Shown here: piece by piece, positions 6,601-11,406 of the stretch
How positions within the stretch are numbered: the first letter of the stretch is position 1
Layout of the letters: every line of letters starts with the position of its first letter
Origin: CAYGAW01 sp964347945
GTDB lineage: Bacteria > Chloroflexota > Anaerolineae > UBA7937 > B3-Chlor
Assembly: GCA_964347945.1 (NCBI GenBank)
Contig: CAYGAW010000061.1
Coordinates: 1-11,406, forward strand
Direction of reading: 5' to 3'
Length of the DNA: 11,406 nucleotides
Program-made: the position numbers and the translations under genes
The notes under the pieces: model-generated
The model's database searches: none
Seen by the model: the letters and a program-made list of their open reading frames with translations, nothing else
Told to the model about the DNA's origin: nothing

Positions 6601-7725
6601 TCAAGCGCCCAGTTCTGCAACCAGCTCGTGGATGCGGTCCAGTCCTCCCTCTAGGTAGTCCGCCGGCAGACCAAAACTGATGCGCAAGTAATGGTCCATG
6701 CCGAACTGGTCCCCCGGCACGATGAACACGCTCTGCTCGTGGAGCAACCGCTCCACCAACTCTGTGGAGTTGATATCGAGGTGATAGCGAACGTAGGCTA
6801 TGGCCGCCGCCTGGGGTGGCACCAGGCTGAAGGTGCCCTCGTGGCTCTCCAGCCAGGCGTCGAGGATCGGAAAACCCCTCCGGATGTAGTCACGGGCCCG
6901 CTGCACCACGCGAGGTCGCACCTCAGGCGATAGGGCGATGGCCGCCAGTTTGTTGGACAGCATCGTGGCGCCAATGGTGATGTATTCGTGACGAGCCCAG
7001 ATCTCGTCCACGGTATCCGCCGGCCCCACCACCCAGCCGATTCGCAGCCCAGGGAGGCCATAGGCCTTGCTGAGGCTATTCATGGCCAGCACCTTGTCGT
7101 ACCGCCCCCAGAAGGAGGGCGTCTGGGTGTCGGTGAGCCTTTCCACGCCGCTGTAGACCTCGTCGGCCAGCAGCCAGGCGCCCACCCTGTCCGCAGCAGC
7201 GACGATGGCGTCCATCTCCGCCTCGGTCATGATGTACCCCGTGGGGTTGTTGGGATTGCAGACAGCGATGAGTTTGGTCTTCTCGGAGACGACGTCGTTC
7301 AGTTCGTCGAGGTCAGGAGCCCACCCCCGGTCCTCTCGCAAGCGGAATTCCTTCACCTCGATGCCCATGTTCTTTGCGGCGCCCCAGATTTGCATGTAGT
7401 TGGGCAGCATCATCACCATCTCTTCCCCTGGAGCCATCATGGTCTGGACGGTGATATAGTTGGCCTCGGCGCAGCCGACAGTTACGAGCACGTTGTCAGG
7501 TGTCGCGCCTGGATACAGCGCGGCGATGCGCTCTCGTAGTTCGATGATGCCGTTGGCCTGGGGATAGTGGAGAGGGGTCGTGAGCAGTTGCTCGATGACC
7601 GAGGGATCCTCCACGAACTCGCTGACGCTCATAGGGTGAACGCCGCTCTCGGAGAGGTTGTACTCCACGACGTTCTCCCACTTGGACATCATCCTTTCCA
7701 TTTCAAAAGGTACAAAAGATGTCAT
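6601..7725 (-). CDS. Class I/II PLP-dependent aminotransferase
   Basis: This 374-residue fold-type I aminotransferase should exchange amino and keto groups between an amino acid and a 2-keto acid in the cytoplasm. Visible landmarks: NLSESGVHP at 23-31 (N-terminal substrate segment), TVGCAEANY at 82-90 (phosphate loop), NPNNPTG at 157-163, D188 and Y191 of LADEVYSG (cofactor ring and hydroxyl contacts), SLSKAYGLPGLRIGW at 217-231 with Schiff-base lysine K220 and phosphate-binding R228, and R348 in YLRISFG, which binds the substrate carboxylate. Length is slightly short but complete. The ATG follows a purine-rich AAGGAGAGG site, and homologues begin with the same FELER-like segment as here (FEMER at 7-11). 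The N-terminal style recalls capreomycidine-synthase-like and uncharacterised bacterial aminotransferases; specificity cannot be read from sequence. It lies between the dehydrogenase and the PLP lyase on one strand, with gaps of 332 and 226 bases. Confidence 0.9.
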   Translation of the reverse strand: MTSFVPFEMERMMSKWENVVEYNLSESGVHPMSVSEFVEDPSVIEQLLTTPLHYPQANGIIELRERIAALYPGATPDNVLVTVGCAEANYITVQTMMAPGEEMVMMLPNYMQIWGAAKNMGIEVKEFRLREDRGWAPDLDELNDVVSEKTKLIAVCNPNNPTGYIMTEAEMDAIVAAADRVGAWLLADEVYSGVERLTDTQTPSFWGRYDKVLAMNSLSKAYGLPGLRIGWVVGPADTVDEIWARHEYITIGATMLSNKLAAIALSPEVRPRVVQRARDYIRRGFPILDAWLESHEGTFSLVPPQAAAIAYVRYHLDINSTELVERLLHEQSVFIVPGDQFGMDHYLRISFGLPADYLEGGLDRIHELVAELGA

Positions 7726-7785
7726 TCCTTTCCTCTCCTTCCCTCACTGCTATCCAAGTCCAGAAGCCTCCTTCCCAGCCACAGT

Positions 7786-8031
7786 CAAGCATCCCGAGTA
7801 GCTGCCGTGCGAAGTGAGGCACCGCCCAACAAGCATCCTGAGTAGCTGCCGAACCTAGTGAGTCAGCGTATCGAAGGATGCGCCTCAACAACCCGGCTGG
7901 CCTTGTCCATCCGCATGCTTAGATACGCCGCTTCGTCCTTCGATACGGCTCCTGCGCCCTTCGACACGCCGCCCAGCGGCTACTCACGGTGCGGAGCCTA
8001 CTCAGGATGCGCGGCTACTCGGCATGCTTGG
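7786..8031 (+). repeat. Full copy B of the ~250 bp structured intergenic repeat
   Basis: This copy matches 70-320 in order and orientation: direct units at 7786 and 7830 (again 44 bp apart), an imperfect inverted repeat with arms 7866-7883 and 7911-7928 (about 15 of 18 paired), then TACGGCTCCTGCGCCCTTCGA, GCGGCTACTCACGGTGCGG and a further GCGGCTACTCGGCATGCTT module. It lacks the ~28-base insert of copy A. It fills most of the 332-base gap (7726-8057) between two minus-strand genes, so it is probably transcribed as RNA from the complementary strand if the genes form an operon. Outside the repeat I see only the aminotransferase ribosome site and a short spacer before the dehydrogenase stop. Confidence 0.75.
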
Positions 8032-8057
8032 CACTTTCCGTGGCTGTCAGTCTGAAA

Positions 8058-9299
8058 CTACTCCTCGACTTGGGTGAATTCCTCGAGGATGTCGATGTTC
8101 CTCTTGATCAATTCGGCAACAAATTCGTCGTACACCGGCCCCTCCATGGCATCCTCGGGGGCCACGATGCCCTTCCTCTCGATCTTACCTTCTGCTATGA
8201 ACCTTGCGGTAATAGCACACGAGAATCCAGTCACCCTGGCCATGGAGGACATGCCCAGCTCCGTGTCCGCCTCATCCCACATATAGTAGTCAACGCGGAC
8301 CTTCTTCTTGTCCTTGGTGCCGGTGACCGTGTTCCACATCACGCAGACGTCGGTCTCGCCCTTCTGGGGCTTGAGTCTGGGCGTGATGAGAGAGAGCAAG
8401 AACTCCCGCGGCACTATCTCCTGCCCCTCGAACTCCACGGGGTCCAGATCCAGCAACCCAATCTCCTTCAACGTCTGTACCCCGTCGAAATGGCCCGGCC
8501 AGCGAACCGTCTTCTCGGCGAACTCCTTGAGCTCCGGCCTGGTGAAGATGAAACTGGGCATACCGGGCGTCACGGCGCACTCCAACTCCTCGTCCACCCC
8601 CAACTTGTCGAACTTGAAGCGTTCGCGGTCTATGAGGGCGTCCACTTCCACTATCTCGCCGCCCTGGATCACGTTCAGCTTCACCATGTACTCCCGCAGC
8701 ACGTGTTCGAAGGCCCACGTGATCATGTACCTGAGAGGGTGGTTCGCCGCCGCGTCCTTGGAGGGGATACCGCCCACCCTGGCCACGGCCGTCTCCGCCT
8801 TGTCCAGCTTCCTGATCCCCTCGCCCACGGTGACGTTGCTCAATCCCGGTGCGAAGCCCATGCCATCGACGAAGGTCACGTCGTTCTTGATGGCCGTCTC
8901 GTGAATCCAGTCACCGTATTCGTTCAGATCCATGCCCTTGGGAATCTGTAGACCCTCGGTCTCGTAGGCGTCGGGTCGCCGGTGGTACTCTTCCAGCATG
9001 TCTACGATGTGTAGACCGGCCTCCACAGCGCTGTGAATGAGGCTGTAGCTCGTCCTCCTGTCAGGCAAAGCGATGATGCCCACGTCGTACAGCCCCATCA
9101 GCTTCTTGGTCTCCTCCCTGTTGAGGATGTCCAGAGGCTGCGGAATCACCTTGTCGCTGCCGATCCACTCTTTGGTCTCGTCCAGCGCCTCTTTGCGCCG
9201 CCCCACGATGCCGATGGCTTTGACCTCGCCATCCTTGGCCAGGTCCCAGGCCACGGCGCGACCTATGGCGCCCGACCCTCCGAAAACCAGAACCTTCAT
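8058..9299 (-). CDS. Saccharopine dehydrogenase family oxidoreductase (lysine 6-dehydrogenase-like)
   Basis: This 413-residue protein has an N-terminal Rossmann domain: VLVFGGSGAIGRAVAWDL at 3-20 holds the GxGxxG nucleotide loop (GGSGAIG at 7-13), with GRR at 33-35 where NADP-type 2'-phosphate contacts are often found. The saccharopine dehydrogenase C-terminal domain follows: DGMGFAPGLSNVTVGE at 145-160, GGIPS at 176-180, PLRYMITWAFEHVLREY at 188-204, and the late ARVTGFSCAITARFIAEGKI segment at 354-373. The family includes saccharopine reductases, lysine 6-dehydrogenases and carboxynorspermidine enzymes, which oxidise amines or reduce imines next to an amino acid. No aminoadipate-pathway genes are nearby, so catabolic amine oxidation is likelier than lysine synthesis. 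AAAGGAGG is 8 bases before the ATG, and a strong promoter lies ~100 bases upstream. It is the first gene of the minus-strand set. Exact substrate is unknown. Confidence 0.85.
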   Translation of the reverse strand: MKVLVFGGSGAIGRAVAWDLAKDGEVKAIGIVGRRKEALDETKEWIGSDKVIPQPLDILNREETKKLMGLYDVGIIALPDRRTSYSLIHSAVEAGLHIVDMLEEYHRRPDAYETEGLQIPKGMDLNEYGDWIHETAIKNDVTFVDGMGFAPGLSNVTVGEGIRKLDKAETAVARVGGIPSKDAAANHPLRYMITWAFEHVLREYMVKLNVIQGGEIVEVDALIDRERFKFDKLGVDEELECAVTPGMPSFIFTRPELKEFAEKTVRWPGHFDGVQTLKEIGLLDLDPVEFEGQEIVPREFLLSLITPRLKPQKGETDVCVMWNTVTGTKDKKKVRVDYYMWDEADTELGMSSMARVTGFSCAITARFIAEGKIERKGIVAPEDAMEGPVYDEFVAELIKRNIDILEEFTQVEE

Positions 9300-9322
9300 G
9301 ACTTTTGCCTCCTTTTGTTCAT
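9296..9322 (-). CDS. Possible 8-residue leader peptide coupled to the dehydrogenase start
   Basis: On the minus strand an ATG at 9322 opens a short frame, MNKRRQKS, whose TGA stop overlaps the dehydrogenase ATG as ATGA. It has its own GGAGG (9330-9334) with 7-base spacing and lies inside the predicted leader RNA, after the promoter at 9397-9425. The dehydrogenase ribosome site AAAGGAGG falls within this frame and accounts for part of its Lys/Arg content. The layout is that of translational coupling. Such a short frame can arise by chance, so it stays tentative. Confidence 0.35.
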   Translation of the reverse strand: MNKRRQKS

Positions 9323-9396
9323 CTCGGCCCCTCCGGCTGGCCAGCTAGGGTCAGTCACGGACGGGCGAGCATGGTTCGTTCGAGTCACAGGCTGCT

Positions 9397-9425
9397 ATTA
9401 TAGCGTATCGCCCTTGCCAACTCAA
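9397..9425 (-). promoter_or_regulatory. Strong sigma-70-type promoter for the minus-strand gene set
   Basis: Read on the minus strand, TTGAGT (9425-9420, 4 of 6 matches to TTGACA) is followed by a 17-base spacer and a perfect TATAAT (9402-9397). Transcription would begin near 9390, giving a leader of about 90 bases before the dehydrogenase ATG at 9299. The GC hairpin at 9436-9456 lies just upstream, as expected if it separates two transcription units. Confidence 0.7.
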
Positions 9426-9435
9426 ACATGTAGAA

Positions 9436-9456
9436 GGCCCGCCGTGAGGGCGGGCC
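9436..9456 (-). terminator. GC-rich stem-loop, probable weak terminator
   Basis: GGCCCGCC (9436-9443) and GGCGGGCC (9449-9456) form a perfect 8-bp stem with a 5-base loop. On the minus strand the bases after the stem read TTCTACATGTTT, a poor U-tract. It lies ~120 bases past the membrane-protein stop and just before the next promoter, so it most likely ends or attenuates transcription arriving from the right. A factor-independent terminator is not certain. Confidence 0.45.
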
Positions 9457-9511
9457 CTAAGATCGAGGGTGAGAGGAAGGTGGGCTCCTGGTCAATCTAA
9501 CCCATGGACAT

Positions 9512-9549
9512 TGGCCGGTTCGCATCAAGTGCGAAAACCGCTTAGGCCA
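9512..9549. other. Inverted-repeat structure past the membrane-protein gene
   Basis: TTCGCA (9519-9524) and TGCGAA (9530-9535) form a 6-bp stem with loop TCAAG. Flanking GG/CC and outer TGGCC/GGCCA (9512-9516 and 9545-9549) allow an interrupted longer stem. It lies 25-62 bases past the stop at 9574 on the minus strand. It may be a 3' end structure for that transcript. No U-tract follows, so I do not call it a terminator. Confidence 0.3.
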
Positions 9550-9573
9550 GCCTGTATGATGGTTTCAGATGTC

Positions 9574-10109
9574 TCAGGCGGCGCCGCCAAAGAGTAACCC
9601 CAGTATCGGAAACAGGACGGCGAAGAAGAGTAGAACGTAGAGCACGATTGAAATCCATCTCTTATCCGGCCTGTTGATCCAGGCGTAGAGAATGACGGAG
9701 AAGAGCAGGGTCTGAATCAGCACTTCCGGGAGGCCAATGAGGTGGAACCAGGTGGGTAGGGTGGTGTAGATCATACCCTCGATCGACCCGGCGCCAGCAT
9801 CTATGGGATTGAGTCCCGCAAAGATGACGAACAGGCCCCACATATACAACCAACTTCTCTTCTTGCCAAGAGGACATCATAGAAAGGGTAAAGCACCAAA
9901 GCAAACAGCGGCCCGCGGATGAACTGGAACAGGGAGCCAGCTACCACGAGAGGGTGATCAGTGGGGCGCAGCAGCATATCTACAGCGGGGTCGGACCAAG
10001 CGGTGGTGTAGTCGAACAATGTGAATGCCAGGAGGCCTACGAAGGCATACGTCACGACGTGGACGACGGTGGTCTTCCATACGAACCTCGGCAGTGATTT
10101 CGTCTCCAT
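9574..10109 (-). pseudogene. Multi-pass membrane protein gene interrupted by one frameshift
   Basis: Two overlapping frames encode the halves of one hydrophobic protein. The first runs from an ATG at 10109 through hydrophobic stretches near residues 12-32 and 56-78 to ...LVLYPFYDVLL; the second resumes as GKKRSWLYMWGLFVIFAGL and continues with further membrane segments (TFHLIGLPEV region, QTLLFSVILYAW, SIVLYVLLFFAVLFPILGLL) to a stop at 9574. The switch falls at about 9866-9867, where GGCAAG would read through with one extra G. The joined product is about 178 residues with four or five membrane helices. I do not recognise the family and infer no function. Past the shift the first frame continues with ~19 unrelated residues, so a single-base deletion or an assembly error is likelier than two genes. 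No slippery heptamer is evident. Upstream, 10110-10230 shows no clear promoter; the ribosome site is only an A/G-rich AAGAAGAA. Confidence 0.7.
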
Positions 10110-10230
10110 GATCGTTCTTCTTCTTTGATGCAGCAGCCACTGGTCTTTGGCTAATAACTGTACTCTGGCTTGAGCAGAAGGGCAAAGGATCTACACTATT
10201 CCGGAGCCTCCTTCCGCCGGCCCACGATCG

Positions 10231-11019
10231 TTACCGCGCCGACCAGGAAGGCTGGCCGTCATCGGCCGGGTCGTTGGTCACACAGGTAACCCCGCTTCCG
10301 TCAGCATTCATGACATAGATTTCCCAGTTGCCATCGCTGATGGACGCGAAGGCGATCCGACTGCCGTCCGGCGACCAGGAAGGCGCTGACTCGTCGGTCT
10401 CGATGTTCGTGAGGCGTGTGACCCCGCTTCCGTCAGCGTTCATGACGTAGACTTCACCATTGCTGCCCCGGTAGGAAATAAAAAGCAGGCGCGTGCCATC
10501 CGGCGACCAAGAAGCCGACCAATCGTCGCGGGGGCTGTTCGTCAGGCGGGTGACGCCGGTTCCATCGGCGTTCATCACGTAGAGTTCCCAGTTGCCATCG
10601 CGGTGGGAACGGAAAGCGATGCGCGTGCCGTCCGGTGACCAGGCGGGCTCCATTCCATCGATCTCGGCGTCCGTCAAACTGGCCAGCCCGCTTCCGTCAG
10701 CGTTCATGACGTACATTCGCCAGTGGCCACCTCTGACGGAAGCGAAAGCGATGCGCGTGCCGTCAGGCGACCAGGAAGGGTCGAGATCTTGGGTCAGGTT
10801 GTTCGTGAGGCGGGTGACCCCGCTTCCGTCAGCGTTCATGACGTAGATTTCCGGGTTGCCATCGCGATCGGACCAGAAAGCGATGCGCGTGCCATCCGGC
10901 GACCAGGAAGGGAAGAAATCATTGGCCGGGTTGGTCGTCAGGCGCGTGACCCCGCTTCCGTCAGCGTTCATGACGTAGATCTCCCAGTTGCCATCCCGGT
11001 CCGAAACGAAAGCGATGCG
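10231..11019 (-). repeat. Six in-frame 132-bp tandem repeats
   Basis: The marker CTTCCGTCAGCGTTCATGAC recurs with small changes, and its unit begins at 10294, 10426, 10558, 10690, 10822 and 10954, always exactly 132 bases apart. Each unit encodes one 44-residue propeller blade. No unit has gained or lost a codon. Divergence is concentrated in the SDRDGN-like loop and the stretch before PSWSPDG, while the YVMNADGSGVTRLT stretch is nearly fixed at the DNA level. Confidence 0.95.
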
Positions 11020-11154
11020 GCCCTCGCCAGTTGGCGTGGGTCTGGGCGCACCGATGCATGAGGTGGTTATCAGCGCTGTGGCGCCGGCGATTGCGCTGAT
11101 GAGAAGCGAGAGCAGGGCGGTGCGCAGGTGTCGGTGACGCTTGGCCGCGTCCAT
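10231..11154 (-). CDS. Exported TolB-like PD40 beta-propeller, probable lipoprotein
   Basis: This 307-residue protein starts with a basic N-terminus (AAKRHRHLR), a hydrophobic stretch at about 12-29 and ITTSC with C33. The sequence fits a lipoprotein signal, though Thr at -3 makes the lipobox weak. After a short APRPTPTGEG linker come six PD40/WD40-like repeats of exactly 44 residues, from R46, each reading roughly RIAF.SDRDGN.EIYVMNADGSGVTRLT.... then PSWSPDGT. Six repeats suit a closed six-bladed propeller like that of TolB; the last ends PSWSAR without the PDGT turn. No peptidase, kinase or other catalytic domain is attached. Such stand-alone propellers are common on the surface of Chloroflexota and other phyla, probably binding proteins or glycans; the ligand is unknown. 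The start is supported mainly by the signal sequence, since the nearest GGAG lies ~12 bases away. It appears to be a single-gene unit with its own promoter. Confidence 0.88.
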   Translation of the reverse strand: MDAAKRHRHLRTALLSLLISAIAGATALITTSCIGAPRPTPTGEGRIAFVSDRDGNWEIYVMNADGSGVTRLTTNPANDFFPSWSPDGTRIAFWSDRDGNPEIYVMNADGSGVTRLTNNLTQDLDPSWSPDGTRIAFASVRGGHWRMYVMNADGSGLASLTDAEIDGMEPAWSPDGTRIAFRSHRDGNWELYVMNADGTGVTRLTNSPRDDWSASWSPDGTRLLFISYRGSNGEVYVMNADGSGVTRLTNIETDESAPSWSPDGSRIAFASISDGNWEIYVMNADGSGVTCVTNDPADDGQPSWSAR

Positions 11155-11309
11155 TGTTCGGTTCTGCTCCGGTTTGGGTTGTCAGCGATGGGAGCCGTGG
11201 CACCGTCGCGTGTCTGACCGGGGCGGTGAGCACCGATGGGGCGCCGAGCTATTACCAACGTCGATCGAGAAAGGGGAACGGTCCCCAGGGCTCTGGTCAG
11301 CGCTCCTTG

Positions 11310-11339
11310 ATTATGCCACAAAGGTGGGAGATATGTCAA
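11310..11339 (-). promoter_or_regulatory. Near-consensus sigma-70-type promoter for the propeller gene
   Basis: On the minus strand a perfect TTGACA (11339-11334) is followed by an 18-base spacer and CATAAT (11315-11310, 5 of 6 matches). Transcription would start near 11303, leaving a leader of about 150 bases before the ATG at 11154. The remaining sequence of 11155-11406 shows no gene I can support. Confidence 0.65.
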
Positions 11340-11406
11340 GTCGTGGTGGAGGCCTCAGAAGGAGGGCCCGCCGTTGGGATCTGCGCATGTATCAGACGAC
11401 GTCAGG

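Noticed and set aside
7783..7788. TTGACT on the minus strand as a -35 element for the aminotransferase
   Set aside because: No acceptable -10 sequence occurs at 16-18 bases downstream.
7989..8951. 320-codon plus-strand frame opposite the dehydrogenase
   Set aside because: It is antisense to a gene with clear Rossmann and saccharopine-dehydrogenase motifs. Its Leu/His-rich composition is typical of a mirror frame.
10110..10230. Promoter for the membrane protein (TTGCCC, 17 bases, TACAGT on the minus strand)
   Set aside because: Both hexamers match only 4 of 6 consensus bases, a level expected by chance in a gap of this size.

Overview
The window looks like chromosomal DNA from an anaerobic or facultatively anaerobic bacterium of fairly high GC. 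An oxygen-sensitive glycyl radical enzyme lies next to a set of amino-acid-converting enzymes. Most genes have clear AGGAGG-type ribosome binding sites. A Chloroflexota (Anaerolineae-like) origin is my guess, from the style of the PD40 propeller lipoprotein and the dispersed intergenic repeats; nothing in the window proves it.

Layout. Bases 1-502 are non-coding: a fragment and one full copy of a ~250 bp repeat, then a candidate promoter. Two tightly coupled plus-strand genes follow at 503-3779: a radical-SAM glycyl radical activase and a glycyl radical enzyme that matches trans-4-hydroxy-L-proline dehydratase (HypE/HypD). Five minus-strand genes converge on them, read from 9299 down to 3901: a saccharopine/lysine-dehydrogenase-like oxidoreductase, a class I/II aminotransferase, a threonine-dehydratase-like PLP lyase, a URO-D superfamily protein and a RidA imine deaminase. 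A second copy of the ~250 bp repeat sits between the first two of these, and CCCTTGAGGGG-type palindromes sit between the second and third. A strong minus-strand promoter at 9397-9425 precedes the set, with a possible 8-codon leader ORF overlapping the first start codon. Further right are a GC hairpin, a membrane-protein gene broken by one frameshift (9574-10109), and a secreted six-bladed TolB-like propeller made of exact 132-bp repeats (10231-11154) with its own near-consensus promoter.

How they may work together. HypE installs the glycyl radical on HypD, which dehydrates trans-4-hydroxy-L-proline (abundant in collagen and plant wall proteins) to pyrroline-5-carboxylate. The usual next enzyme, P5C reductase, is not in the window. 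In the minus-strand set, the PLP lyase would release enamine/imine intermediates that RidA hydrolyses to keto acids. The aminotransferase and the NAD(P)-dependent dehydrogenase would add further amino-acid deamination steps. Whether the two convergent units serve one pathway is inference. The strongest results are the HypD/HypE assignment, the two-copy repeat, the leader-ORF arrangement, and the unusual company of the URO-D protein.
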